Notes: generated by a model not told the origin, from the letters alone. A DNA stretch of 39,394 bases from Lachnospiraceae bacterium (GCA_029227035.1 JAQXZD010000074.1:1-39394), one strand, 5' to 3'; positions 1 through 8,359 are shown, counted from the stretch's first letter. Program-made: numbers and translations.

Positions 1-60
1 GACGAAAGTTCAAAACACATCCCTCCTAACTTCGATGTGCTTTCATTATATCCGTCCACC
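1..60. other. Left-edge non-coding stretch, possible start of a divergent gene
   Basis: On the minus strand an AGGAGGGA ribosome-site-like string lies at about 20-27, followed by possible ATG, GTG or TTG starts at 11-20, and a minus-strand TATAAT lies near 45-50. This would fit a gene running leftwards off the window, divergent from the two-component system. Only a few codons would be present, so nothing can be said of its product. The call rests on the ribosome site and -10 box alone. Confidence 0.25.
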
Positions 61-126
61 CTAAAGCCACGCTAAAGAATACCGGGCTATTTCCTTTAGG
101 GAAACTTTAGGAAACTATGCTATAAT
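61..126 (+). promoter_or_regulatory. Promoter of the two-component operon with paired 11-bp-spaced repeats
   Basis: A TATAAT box at 121-126 lies 25 bases before the start codon, with AAGGAGG at 136-142. Upstream are two direct repeats of CTTTAGG at 94-100 and 105-111, exactly 11 bp apart, and two CTAAAG copies (the same motif inverted) at 61-66 and 72-77, also 11 bp apart. Direct repeats one helical turn apart are typical binding sites of OmpR/PhoB-family regulators. I infer an autoregulatory site, possibly shared with a divergent gene to the left. Confidence 0.6.
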
Positions 127-150
127 TATATTGATAAGGAGGAAAACGGT

Positions 151-819
151 ATGCATTTACTGATTGCGGAAGATAATGAAAAACTATTAAAATCCTTAAA
201 ACATATTTTTGAAAAAAACCAGTATCTTGTAGATGCAGTCTCCACCGGTCCGGAAGCTCTCGATTACGCATTGAATGATGATTATGACGGTATGATTCTG
301 GACATCATGATGCCGGGACTCGACGGCGTGGAAGTACTGCGGAAGCTGCGTGCCAGCGGCGTTTCCACACCTGCCCTGTTTCTTACCGCCAAAACAGAAG
401 TATACCAACGGGTGGAAGGTCTGGATGCAGGTGCGGATGATTATCTCGCCAAACCCTTTGACACGCAGGAGCTTCTTGCAAGAGTCCGGGCAATGCTCCG
501 CCGGAAAGATAATTTTGTTCCCGATCTGCTCAGCTATGACAATCTGACCTTGAACCGCTCCACCTATGAACTGACCTACAAAGACCAGTGCCAGAGCTTA
601 AGCAGCAAGGAATATCAGATTATGGAAATGCTGATGCAAAAACCCGGTGTCGTCATCACTTCGGATCAGCTTATGTCCCACATATGAGGCTGGGACAGCG
701 ATGTGGAAATCAACACCATGTGGGTGCACATCTCCAATATCCGCAAGAAATTAACAGCATTAAGTGCGCCCCATGAAATTCGTTTTATTCGTAATGCCGG
801 TTATATGATTGTATCCTGA
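151..819 (+). pseudogene. OmpR/PhoB-family response regulator with premature TGA stop
   Basis: The receiver domain (residues 1-115) is intact: acidic pair at E7/D8, phospho-acceptor D51 in LDIMMPGLDG, T79 and K101. A winged-helix effector domain follows. The frame meets TGA at 685-687, after ...LMSHI, and then continues in the same frame to a second TGA at 817-819. The continuation starts GWDSDVEINTMWVHISNIRKK and ends RNAGYMIVS, which is the recognition helix and wing expected in this family, where Trp commonly stands at the TGA position (HIWGWD). One TGG-to-TGA change explains this. The short product (178 aa) would lack the DNA-recognition helix, while the full frame gives 222 residues. AAGGAGG supports the start. 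The kinase gene begins 14 bases after the distal stop. Recoding is unlikely, because TGA ends other genes here (for example capA and the ABC ATPase). Confidence 0.85.
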
Positions 820-833
820 CAGGGAGGAAAGAC

Positions 834-2069
834 ATGATATATCAGCTTCAGAAAAAATTTATCCGGATATGTATGATTTCATTTTTGATTGTATTTGGTG
901 TGATTTTTTCCACCATTTACATTTTCAATTACTGGCAGGCAACCGCTTCGACGGATTCCCTTGCCGATATCATCGAAAAAGACGGGGGACAAATACGCCC
1001 TTTTGACCACAGACAGCCAATGCCGCAGAAGCCATCTCCGGTACCGGATGCCATCAGTCCGGAAGCGCCGTTTACCACCCGCTTTTTCACGGTAACCTAT
1101 GATTCCGCCAAACACTATATCTCATCCAACACCGCATCCATCGCCAGTGTTTCCGATGCTGAAACACTGGAGTACGGTCAAAAGGCCCTGGAAAGCAAGA
1201 AAACCCGTGGCTGGCTTGGCGAATACCGCTATAAGGTAACCTCGCAGGCAGATGAAATCTTCATTATTTTTATCCAGAACAGCAATTTCCGTGTCACCGC
1301 AAGAATCATTCTGGTTGCTGCAGCCGCTGTGTTACTTGGCGGCGGAACCATCCTTCTGATACTGGTCTTTGTACTTTCCAAGCGTGCCGTAAAACCTGTG
1401 GCCGAAAGCTACGAAAAACAGAAACGCTTTATTACGGATGCCAATCACGAATTAAAGACCCCGCTGACGCTCATGCTGACAGACCTGGACATTGTGGAGT
1501 CCGAAATCGGGAAAAATGAATGGATTGATGACATCAAAAGCGAAGGGAATAAAATGACGCTTCTGATTAACCGGCTCGTATACCTTGCCCGTATGGATGA
1601 GGAAAATACTCCCGTGGAAAAATCCAAAATCAGCCTGAGCGATATTGCCAATGAGACGGCTTCCCTCTTTTGCCCTCTGGCAGAGCAAAAGCACCTGTCC
1701 TTTACTTCGGAAATCAATTCTGATGTTGTGATTATGGGAAATGAAGCTGAAATCAGCCAGCTTCTGTCGATTTTGATGGATAATGCCATCAAATATTGTG
1801 ATGCTGACGGATATATCCGCATATCCTTACAAAGCGGAAAACATCCGGTATTTTATATTGAAAACAGTTATGCTGCCGTGAGCTCTCTGGAAATGGATTC
1901 TCTCTTTGACCGCTTCTACCGCGCGGACAAAGCCCGGACCTCCGGGAACGGATTCGGTATCGGATTATCTATCGCCAAAGCGATTGCAGATAACCACAAT
2001 ACCAATATCACCGTTCAAAATATGGAAGGGGAAGCGATACGGTTTACGATAAAATTCCGTGCTTCTTAA
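834..2069 (+). CDS. Sensor histidine kinase, two-component partner
   Basis: A 411-aa membrane histidine kinase. Transmembrane helix 1 is at about residues 11-33, an extracytoplasmic sensor of about 120 residues has no recognisable domain, and helix 2 is at 156-182. The dimerisation/phosphoacceptor domain has H205 in DANHELKTPLTLM. The ATPase domain shows the N-box (MDNAIKY, N317), the FDRFYRADKAR F-box and the G-box GFGIGLSIAKAI near 373-384. No clear HAMP domain is seen. AGGGAGGA precedes the start, and the gene follows the response regulator by 14 bases, so the two are co-transcribed. The kinase is intact although its partner carries a nonsense codon. The signal cannot be read from the sequence. 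Confidence 0.93.
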   Translation: MIYQLQKKFIRICMISFLIVFGVIFSTIYIFNYWQATASTDSLADIIEKDGGQIRPFDHRQPMPQKPSPVPDAISPEAPFTTRFFTVTYDSAKHYISSNTASIASVSDAETLEYGQKALESKKTRGWLGEYRYKVTSQADEIFIIFIQNSNFRVTARIILVAAAAVLLGGGTILLILVFVLSKRAVKPVAESYEKQKRFITDANHELKTPLTLMLTDLDIVESEIGKNEWIDDIKSEGNKMTLLINRLVYLARMDEENTPVEKSKISLSDIANETASLFCPLAEQKHLSFTSEINSDVVIMGNEAEISQLLSILMDNAIKYCDADGYIRISLQSGKHPVFYIENSYAAVSSLEMDSLFDRFYRADKARTSGNGFGIGLSIAKAIADNHNTNITVQNMEGEAIRFTIKFRAS

Positions 2070-2076
2070 AAACATG

Positions 2077-2997
2077 CTATTCTCCCAGTGTAAGCATGGT
2101 ATCAATACAACGCTTTGCCTTTTCCATCACTTCCGGCTCCAGCGTAATCTCTTCGCCACCGATTCCCTGTACGCACTGATACACATCACTCAACGTTGTC
2201 AGCTTCATGTTATGGCAGACGCAGTCTTTCGACAGCGGATAAAAGCGCTTGTCCGGACACGCAAACTGTAAATGCTGGACAATGCTGTTTTCCGTGCCGA
2301 TGATAAACTCTTTTGCGTCGCTCTTTTTCGCATATTCCATAATGCCGGTGGTACTTCCTCTGTAATCTGCACGCTCCGATACCTCCGGAAGACACTCCGG
2401 GTGCACCAGAAGCAATGCGTCCGGATGCTCTGCCCTTGCAGCCTCCACATCCTTTAAAGACATCCGTACATGCGTCGGGCAGCCGCCCTGAAGCAGCTTG
2501 ACGTTCTTCTCCGGAACCTGTCCTGCCACCCATCGACCGAGATTGCAATCCGGGATAAATAAGATATTCTTGTTCTCAATATTCTTCACTATAGAGACGG
2601 CAGAAGATGAAGTCACACACACGTCACAGATGGTCTTAAGCTCCGAAGTTGTGTTGATATATGCCACAACCGTATAATCCGGATACATCTTTTTCATATT
2701 GGAAATCAGTTCCACATCCATCTGTTCCGCCATCGGACACCCTGCGTTTGCATTGGACAGAATCACCTTCTTATCCGGTGACAGGATCTTCACCGTCTCT
2801 GCCATAAAACGCACTCCGCACATCAGAACGGTTTTCTGCTGTGCCTGTGCTGCCTGCTTGCTCAGTCCATACGAATCGCCCACATAATCGGCAACCTCCC
2901 AGATATCATGGCTCTGGTAAGCATGCGCCAGTATGCAGACATCCTTTTCCTTCTTCAGCCGTATGATTTCATCCTGCAATTCTCTTGTTGTAAACAT
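2077..2997 (-). CDS. nadA: Quinolinate synthase NadA
   Basis: Condenses iminoaspartate with dihydroxyacetone phosphate to quinolinate in de novo NAD synthesis, using a [4Fe-4S] cluster. The 306-aa protein shows the three quasi-equivalent domains of the family. Start features are LAHAYQSHDIWEVADYVGDS, then SNANAGCPMAEQ (C87), GGCPTHVRM (C173) and CVCHNMKL (C261), the expected cluster ligands. The start has AGGAGAT just upstream. It lies 38 bases after lepB on the same strand, probably in one transcript. Unlike many genomes, nadB and nadC are not adjacent, so the iminoaspartate source must be encoded elsewhere. The length is typical. Confidence 0.95.
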   Translation of the reverse strand: MFTTRELQDEIIRLKKEKDVCILAHAYQSHDIWEVADYVGDSYGLSKQAAQAQQKTVLMCGVRFMAETVKILSPDKKVILSNANAGCPMAEQMDVELISNMKKMYPDYTVVAYINTTSELKTICDVCVTSSSAVSIVKNIENKNILFIPDCNLGRWVAGQVPEKNVKLLQGGCPTHVRMSLKDVEAARAEHPDALLLVHPECLPEVSERADYRGSTTGIMEYAKKSDAKEFIIGTENSIVQHLQFACPDKRFYPLSKDCVCHNMKLTTLSDVYQCVQGIGGEEITLEPEVMEKAKRCIDTMLTLGE

Positions 2998-3035
2998 ATG
3001 TATCTCCTATCATTCCCTGTTTTTTACGTTGGTAT

Positions 3036-3581
3036 TTAGTACCACGGAAGCTTATGGAACGGAATCACAAACAAATACTTCGATTTCACATCATCCAAAG
3101 TAATATAATGGTTCTCCCAGTATCTTGCATCAAAAGACACCTCTCTGTTATCTCCCATCATAAAATAACTGTCCTCCGGCACCGTAAAAGTCTCATCACA
3201 TTCCGTCACCACATCTTCGGACAGATATTCCGACTCATCCAAAGGTTCTCCGTCAATGTATACATGTCCATCAACAAAGGAAACCGTTTCTCCCGGCAAA
3301 CCGATAACCCTCTTAATCAGAGTTGTGTTCTCTTCCTCCAGATAAAACATGAGGATATCGCCCCTCTGCGGTGTTGTATCATCATATGCATTTCTGTCTC
3401 CAATCGCCCAGTCATGCACGTTCAATAACGGTTCCATACTCTCTGACGGAATTCGTCCAATCATCAGGAAAAAGTGAAAAATAATATAAATCGCTGCCAG
3501 AATAATGAAATAAATACCCCATTCCAATATGGTTTTCCGTCTTTGCTTCTTTTTCTGTTCCTGCTCCTTTTCCTGTTCCAT
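3036..3581 (-). CDS. lepB: Signal peptidase I
   Basis: Membrane serine protease that cleaves Sec/Tat signal peptides on the outer face of the membrane. The 181-aa protein has a charged cytoplasmic N-terminus (Glu/Lys/Gln-rich, 1-17), a single membrane helix at about 20-42, then the catalytic Ser in PSESMEP (S48) and the general-base Lys in LIKRVIGLPGE (K90). Conserved box E is MMGDNREVSFDARYW. The size is typical of Gram-positive type I peptidases with one membrane anchor. It is first of a likely lepB-nadA unit. Many Firmicutes carry several paralogues, so this need not be the only one. Confidence 0.95.
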   Translation of the reverse strand: MEQEKEQEQKKKQRRKTILEWGIYFIILAAIYIIFHFFLMIGRIPSESMEPLLNVHDWAIGDRNAYDDTTPQRGDILMFYLEEENTTLIKRVIGLPGETVSFVDGHVYIDGEPLDESEYLSEDVVTECDETFTVPEDSYFMMGDNREVSFDARYWENHYITLDDVKSKYLFVIPFHKLPWY

Positions 3582-3684
3582 ATCTCCGTACCCCTTTCTC
3601 CAAACCGTAACAATTCCCTATAAACCGAAAAGAACCCCAGAAATTTTCCCATTGGAAAACCTCTGAGGTGCCCCTGCCAAGGAA

Positions 3685-3758
3685 TCGGCGCGACAGGATT
3701 TGAACCTGCGACCTCTGCGTCCCGAACGCAGCGCTCTACCAAGCTGAGCCACGCGCCG
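3685..3758 (-). tRNA. tRNA-Pro (anticodon CGG)
   Basis: The reverse strand folds into a complete 74-nt cloverleaf. The acceptor stem CGGCGCG pairs with CGCGCCG, followed by discriminator A. The D-arm is GCTC/GAGC, the anticodon stem CTGCG/CGCAG encloses TTCGGGA with anticodon CGG, the variable loop is five bases, and the T-arm is GCAGG-TTCAAAT-CCTGT with one G-U pair. C1-G72 is the usual proline identity element. The 3' CCA is not encoded (the next bases are TTC). Confidence 0.96.
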
Positions 3759-3776
3759 TTTTACAACTGCCCGATT

Positions 3777-3805
3777 ATAATATCACACTTACACAGCTTT
3801 GTCCA
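3777..3805 (-). promoter_or_regulatory. Promoter of tRNA-Pro
   Basis: On the minus strand TGGACA (3800-3805) and TATTAT (3777-3782) are separated by 17 bp, placing transcription start a few bases before the tRNA 5' end at 3758. A second -10-like TATAAT overlaps at 3774-3779. This is a sigma-A type stable-RNA promoter. Confidence 0.6.
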
Positions 3806-3823
3806 GTAAAATTCCAAATTTTT

Positions 3824-3853
3824 TTGCAGGATTTTTACAGGAAATGGTATACT
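3824..3853 (+). promoter_or_regulatory. Putative promoter of the SDR gene
   Basis: TTGCAG (3824-3829) and TATACT (3848-3853) are 18 bp apart, about 70 bases before the SDR start codon. A second -10-like TATAAT lies at 3859-3864. It is divergent from the tRNA promoter. Confidence 0.45.
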
Positions 3854-3920
3854 ATTTTTATAATCGAAGTTATACTGTAACTGAAAATCTTTCCTCTTAC
3901 ATTCGCGAAAGGACAATAAA

Positions 3921-4652
3921 ATGAACAAAACCGTACTGATTACAGGAGCTTCGCGGGGAATTGGCGCAGCAATTGCGCGCGCCTTCGCCGCGGAAGGATA
4001 CCGGCTGGCGCTGTGCTGCCACAATTCCGGCGAACAGCTCCGGCTGCTGGCACAGGAACTGAAAGAGCACTATCATGCAAACGTGGAAATCTATATTGGC
4101 GATATCGGAGAATATTCTTTTGTGGAAGAAATGATTTCGGATGTATTGGCGGTCTATGGCAAAATTGATGTTCTGATTAACAATGCCGGAATTTCCTATA
4201 TCGGACTGCTGACGGATATGGACATTGCCGACTGGAACCGGATTGTTGCAACAAACCTGACTTCCGTATTCTCCACCTGCCGCCTCACCGTACCACACAT
4301 GGTCTCTGCCAAATCCGGCAGAATCATCAATATCTCTTCCGTCTGGGGCAATGTGGGTGCCTCCTGTGAGGTTGCCTACTCTGCCTGCAAAGGCGGCATC
4401 AATGCTTTTACCAAAGCTCTGGGGAAAGAACTTGCCCCAAGCAATATTCAGGTCAATGCCATTGCCTGCGGCGTCATCGATACCGATATGAATCGCTGTT
4501 TTTCCGAGGATGAGCGGCTGGCACTGACCGAAGAGATTCCTGCCGGGCGCATGGGACAGCCGGAAGAAGTTGCACAGCTTGCCCTCTCCCTTGCCACCGG
4601 AACTGCCTATCTGAACGGGCAAATCCTCACCCTGGACGGCGGCTGGATATAA
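3921..4652 (+). CDS. Short-chain dehydrogenase/reductase, FabG-like
   Basis: A 243-aa NAD(P)-dependent oxidoreductase of the classical SDR type. The Rossmann glycine motif is TGASRGIGAA (8-17), NNAG is at 87-90, and the catalytic set is N112, S140 in NISSVWG, and Y153/K157 in YSACKGG. The C-terminus LNGQILTLDGGWI is typical of FabG, the 3-oxoacyl-ACP reductase of fatty-acid synthesis. It stands alone rather than in a fab cluster, so it may be a FabG paralogue with another substrate. AAAGGA lies 10 bases before the ATG. A hairpin terminator follows the stop. Confidence 0.88.
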   Translation: MNKTVLITGASRGIGAAIARAFAAEGYRLALCCHNSGEQLRLLAQELKEHYHANVEIYIGDIGEYSFVEEMISDVLAVYGKIDVLINNAGISYIGLLTDMDIADWNRIVATNLTSVFSTCRLTVPHMVSAKSGRIINISSVWGNVGASCEVAYSACKGGINAFTKALGKELAPSNIQVNAIACGVIDTDMNRCFSEDERLALTEEIPAGRMGQPEEVAQLALSLATGTAYLNGQILTLDGGWI

Positions 4653-4677
4653 TTTTTCTTATTAGCTAAGACTTTTG

Positions 4678-4695
4678 ACGCGAATCGCGTTTTTT
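4678..4695 (+). terminator. Terminator after the SDR gene
   Basis: ACGCG-AAT-CGCGT followed directly by a run of T gives a short GC-rich stem and U-tract. It lies 25 bases after the SDR stop and upstream of the next gene's start at 4732, which argues against an upstream TTG start at 4675 for that gene. Confidence 0.6.
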
Positions 4696-4731
4696 CGACA
4701 GATTTCAGATAGCAATCTTTACAATATCGCT

Positions 4732-4986
4732 ATGGACATCTATATCGAAAAAATCACGAAAGAAGACTATAATTACACAGTATTTGGGCAACGGCTGGAT
4801 TCTGTTATGCGGCAAAAGGGCATCTCGAATCAGGAACTTGCCCACAAAATGTTTGTGGCTGCCTCCACCATCAGCGGCTATCGCACCGGAAGACGCTCCC
4901 CTGATGTGGTCAGTCTTGCCCGCATGGCAGACATTCTGCAGGTTTCTGCCGACTATCTGATCGGTCTTACTGACTGCCCAAAATAG
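4732..4986 (+). CDS. Small XRE-family (Cro/CI-type HTH) regulator
   Basis: An 84-aa protein that is almost entirely one HTH_3 domain. The helix-turn-helix runs over about residues 18-75 (FGQRLDSVMRQKGISNQELA, then STISGYRTGRRSPDVVSLARMADIL), ending VSADYLIGLTD as in many phage-like and Firmicute regulators. No effector domain is present. I chose ATG 4732 over a TTG at 4675 because the latter lies inside the terminator. No ribosome site precedes 4732, and a -10-like TACAAT at 4720-4725 ends only six bases before it, so the message may be leaderless. Targets are unknown. Confidence 0.8.
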   Translation: MDIYIEKITKEDYNYTVFGQRLDSVMRQKGISNQELAHKMFVAASTISGYRTGRRSPDVVSLARMADILQVSADYLIGLTDCPK

Positions 4987-5016
4987 AAAAGTGGAAAAGA
5001 CTTATGTCTCTTCCAC
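4984..5016 (-). terminator. Terminator of the debranching enzyme gene
   Basis: On the minus strand GTGGAAGAGAC pairs with GTCTTTTCCAC around loop ATAA, followed by TTTTCTATTTT. The stem holds as RNA on the minus strand through one G-U pair, but has an A-C mismatch on the plus strand. The debranching enzyme's TAA stop (5002-5004) sits in the loop. The XRE stop lies just beyond. Confidence 0.8.
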
Positions 5017-7182
5017 CCTTTCTGCAAGAAGGATAATGGTACTACGTTCCGGTATCTTTATCCGATTCCCTTCATGCTCCGTTTTTTCTGCAAAATTCTC
5101 ATTTTCAACAAATTCACAATACGTGTTGGCAACAATTTTCCAATGCCAGCCCATTGGCAAATCCGGTACATACAGATCCTGTGGTTCCCAGAACGCATTC
5201 ATTGCATAGAATACGATATCATCTTCCGTATCCTCACTGTTCCGTCCCGCATACATCACTCCGATTAACCGTGTATTGCTGTCCGTCATATTATTGTACG
5301 GCGCCCCATTGTGCACGCTGACAAACGGCATTCCGTTTGTTGCCGGCTTTGTATCGTTCCGAAGAATCGGATGCGCTTTCCGAAAATGAATCATAAACCG
5401 CACAAAGTCATGGATTTCTCCATATTCCTCCAACCGGTTCCAATCCAGCCATGAGATAATATTGTCCTGACAATATGCATTATTATTTCCAAACTGTGTA
5501 TTGCAGAACTCATCTCCCGCCAAAAACATTGCCGGTCCCCTGCTGCACAACAGTGCCGCGAATGCATTTTTCACCAGCCTGCGGCGCAGTCCTTCCACCT
5601 GCGGATCCTGCGTCTCACCCTCTTCTCCGCAGTTCCAGCTATGACCGTTATTGTCCCCATCGGTATTGTTCCAACCGTTTTTCTCATTATGCTTCTGATT
5701 ATAAGAATACAGGTCATAAAGGGTAAAGCCGTCATGACAGGTCAGGAAATTCACGGATGCGCTGTATCCTCGATTCGCTGCATCATACATATCCAGAGAA
5801 CCTGTAATTCGTGTGATGGCACGTCCTGCCATATCCGCATCACCCTTTAAGAAGCAGCGCATATCATCACGATATCTGCCGTTCCACTCCGCCCACCGGT
5901 TCCATGACGGGAAGCTACCGACCTGATACAGTCCGCCTGCATCCCATGCCTCTGCAATCAGCTTCATCTTACTGAGAATCGGATCAAATGCCAGCGCTTC
6001 CAGAATCGGCGGATTATCCATCGGCGCTCCGTTCTGATCTCTTCCGAGAATCGACGCCAGATCAAAGCGGAATCCATCCACACGGTATTCAATTGCCCAG
6101 TGGCGAAGACAGTCCAATATAAAATGCCGCACCACCGGATGATTACAGTTCATCACATTGCCGCATCCGCTGAAATTGTAGTATTTTTTATCCGGTGTCA
6201 GCATGTAATAGATATTATTATCAATCCCCTTGAAGCTGAAGCTCGGTCCCAGTTCATTTCCTTCCGCCGTATGATTGAACACGACATCCAGAATAACCTC
6301 AATTCCGTTCTGCTTCAGCTCCCGGATCAGGCGTTTCAGCTCATCCCCTTCATGGTTATGCTCCTGTTCGCTGGCATAACTGGTATTCGGTGCGAAAAAA
6401 GAGACCGTATTGTATCCCCAGTAATTGTAGAGTTGTTCACCATCTACCACACGTGGGCTCTCCATCTCATCAAACTCAAAAATTGGCATCAGCTCCACCG
6501 CATTGATTCCAAGATCTTTCAGATACGGAATCTTCTGCCGTAAGCCCTCAAAGGTTCCCTTCGCAGTAACCCCGGAAGATTCATCCTTTGTAAAACCGCG
6601 CACATGAGCCTCATAGATAATCAGATCTTCAAACTTATAATGCAGTTGTTCCAGCCCTTTCCAGTCAAAGCAGCTTCCGACCACCCGCGCCTTGTACATG
6701 AATTTCCTGCCGCTTTCCGGTCTCTCTCCCCATTTTCGCTGCCCCGTTACCGCTTTCGCATACGGATCCAGAATGATATTCTCCTTGTCAAACAAAAGTC
6801 CCTTTTCCGGGCAATACGGACCCTCAAACTGATATGCATACTCAAATTCTTCAATCTTTAATCCATAGATCAGTATGGAATACGTATCCCCTATCCGGTA
6901 ATTCTCCGGAATCGGAATCCGCGCATACGGCTCTGATTCCATTGGATGAAACAAAAGCAGGGTACAGCTTGTTGCCTCGTGGGAGCTGACTGTAAAACTG
7001 ACTCCGTCTGCAATTTCATAAGCTCCGTTCATCCGGTAAAATCCGGGACGTACCGGAAACCCGGATATCGTATCCAAAGGAAATAATCTCTTCGCCGCTT
7101 TTTCTTCCGGCAAAATTGATACGTTCTCTTTTTCTTCCATTTTATGCTCCCTCATTCTTTTCCTGAATTTATTTCTTCTCAT
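5002..7182 (-). CDS. Glycogen debranching enzyme, GlgX/isoamylase type (GH13)
   Basis: Hydrolyses alpha-1,6 branches of glycogen or limit dextrins. The 726-aa protein has an N-terminal CBM48/isoamylase domain (about 40-130) and a GH13 barrel with its four conserved regions: DVVFNHTAEGNE (299-310), GFRFDLASIL with nucleophile D374, LIAEAWD with acid/base E411, and TCHDGFTLYDL with D484. A C-terminal beta domain follows. No signal peptide is seen, so it is cytoplasmic, consistent with glycogen rather than dietary pullulan. The first ATG (7182) overlaps the capA stop as ATGA. Internal ATGs at 7155 and 7140 also have ribosome sites (AGGA, GAGGGAG), and 7140 has the best spacing, so the very basic first 14 residues may not be translated. 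No other glycogen gene is adjacent. Confidence 0.9.
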   Translation of the reverse strand: MRRNKFRKRMREHKMEEKENVSILPEEKAAKRLFPLDTISGFPVRPGFYRMNGAYEIADGVSFTVSSHEATSCTLLLFHPMESEPYARIPIPENYRIGDTYSILIYGLKIEEFEYAYQFEGPYCPEKGLLFDKENIILDPYAKAVTGQRKWGERPESGRKFMYKARVVGSCFDWKGLEQLHYKFEDLIIYEAHVRGFTKDESSGVTAKGTFEGLRQKIPYLKDLGINAVELMPIFEFDEMESPRVVDGEQLYNYWGYNTVSFFAPNTSYASEQEHNHEGDELKRLIRELKQNGIEVILDVVFNHTAEGNELGPSFSFKGIDNNIYYMLTPDKKYYNFSGCGNVMNCNHPVVRHFILDCLRHWAIEYRVDGFRFDLASILGRDQNGAPMDNPPILEALAFDPILSKMKLIAEAWDAGGLYQVGSFPSWNRWAEWNGRYRDDMRCFLKGDADMAGRAITRITGSLDMYDAANRGYSASVNFLTCHDGFTLYDLYSYNQKHNEKNGWNNTDGDNNGHSWNCGEEGETQDPQVEGLRRRLVKNAFAALLCSRGPAMFLAGDEFCNTQFGNNNAYCQDNIISWLDWNRLEEYGEIHDFVRFMIHFRKAHPILRNDTKPATNGMPFVSVHNGAPYNNMTDSNTRLIGVMYAGRNSEDTEDDIVFYAMNAFWEPQDLYVPDLPMGWHWKIVANTYCEFVENENFAEKTEHEGNRIKIPERSTIILLAERVEET

Positions 7183-8330
7183 AAAGCGTCCCCGCTTTCC
7201 CGAACCGTAAGTTTTCCTTCTTGATCAAACTTTATATTACTGTAAGACTGGGAATAATCATTCATATCTTTGATGATTTTTTCCCATTTTTCGCCCTCTG
7301 CAATGGTTGGCTGAAAGTCGTTCCGACTGTCCGTGGAACTGATTCTGCACGGAATAATATCCGCCATAATGTCGGTCTGCAGCTCCCCGTCCACAAATGT
7401 AAAGGTCTGCTCATAAATCGCGGTATCCTTCACCTCCGGATTCAGATTTCCTCCAAAGCAGAAATTTCCAAGGCTGTAGCAAATCACCTTTCCATTGTAT
7501 AATTCAATTCCCTGCAGCACATGGGGATGTGTGCCGATTAAAAGATCCGCTCCCCAGTCAATGATATTATGCGCCAGCGTTCTCTGATAATCATTGGGAT
7601 AATGGTCTCCTTCAATCCCCCAGTGGCAGCTTGCAATCACAAGGTCCGCTCCTTTGTCCCGAAGCTCCTGTATGCCGTCCCTGATATAATTGGCATGCTT
7701 TTCGTCCGCGGAAAGCTGGCTGGCTGAGACAATGCCAATCTTCACTCCGGATTGCGTTGTGTATATATCCGTGTGCTCGTTAAATCCAAACACGATTCCG
7801 GCTTCGTTCAACACCTCTCTCGTCTCGTCCAGTCCCGCCTGCCCATAATCAAAGGTATGGTTGTTTCCAAGACTGCAGCCCTCCACAGAACTGTTCGTCA
7901 TAATACCAACATACTCGGGCTTTCCTTTTAAGTTCCATGTTTTCTCTACCCTGTCATCGGAATTGGACAGTACGCACTCCAGATTCACCAGAGTAAAATC
8001 ATCTGCTTCAAAAACCTCCCGCACTCCGTCAAAAAAGTAATTCTCCCCATATTTGTCATAATAGGAATGAAAATTAACGGAATATGGCTGCTTCTGGGTG
8101 GGCCCCAGTGTACAGTCCCCCACCGCCGTAATCTTAACAGTCCGGATTACCGGCTCTCTCTCCACCTCCGAAGCCGGTTCCTGCTCGGTCTCCGGAACCG
8201 GTGCCTCCGTTACGGCAGTCTGCGTATCCACGACAGGTTCTGCCGCCGGAGAGTCGGTTGTAATCGGCGCCCTGCAACCGGATAACAATACTGTCATACA
8301 AAGCAGTCCCGCCTTAACTATTTTCTTCAT
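7179..8330 (-). CDS. CapA/PGA_cap family metallophosphatase-like lipoprotein
   Basis: A 383-aa exported lipoprotein. Signal peptide MKKIVKAGLLCMTVLLSGC has lipobox C19, followed by a Pro/Thr/Glu-rich linker to about 60. The CapA domain then shows AVGDCTLGP, LVNLECVLSN, GNNHTFDYG, ASCHWG, GTHPHVLQGIE and YSLGNFCFGGN. These are metal-binding motifs of the calcineurin-like fold found in poly-gamma-glutamate capsule proteins. In Firmicutes without pgsBC such proteins are widespread and their substrate is unknown. No pgsB or pgsC is nearby, so I do not infer a capsule. It overlaps the debranching gene by 4 bases and follows the methyltransferase by 29, suggesting one transcript. Confidence 0.88.
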   Translation of the reverse strand: MKKIVKAGLLCMTVLLSGCRAPITTDSPAAEPVVDTQTAVTEAPVPETEQEPASEVEREPVIRTVKITAVGDCTLGPTQKQPYSVNFHSYYDKYGENYFFDGVREVFEADDFTLVNLECVLSNSDDRVEKTWNLKGKPEYVGIMTNSSVEGCSLGNNHTFDYGQAGLDETREVLNEAGIVFGFNEHTDIYTTQSGVKIGIVSASQLSADEKHANYIRDGIQELRDKGADLVIASCHWGIEGDHYPNDYQRTLAHNIIDWGADLLIGTHPHVLQGIELYNGKVICYSLGNFCFGGNLNPEVKDTAIYEQTFTFVDGELQTDIMADIIPCRISSTDSRNDFQPTIAEGEKWEKIIKDMNDYSQSYSNIKFDQEGKLTVRESGDAL

Positions 8331-8359
8331 CGTATCAGGTTTCCCTTCTTACTGCACTT

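Noticed and set aside
685-687. TGA read as tryptophan (altered genetic code) or selenocysteine
   Set aside because: Other genes in the window use TGA as an ordinary stop (for example the CapA, ABC ATPase and CDF genes), the position is Trp not Cys/Sec in the family, and no SECIS-like hairpin was looked for with success.
4675-4731. TTG start giving a 103-aa XRE protein
   Set aside because: The TTG and next codons form the terminator stem of the preceding gene, and the extra residues match nothing.
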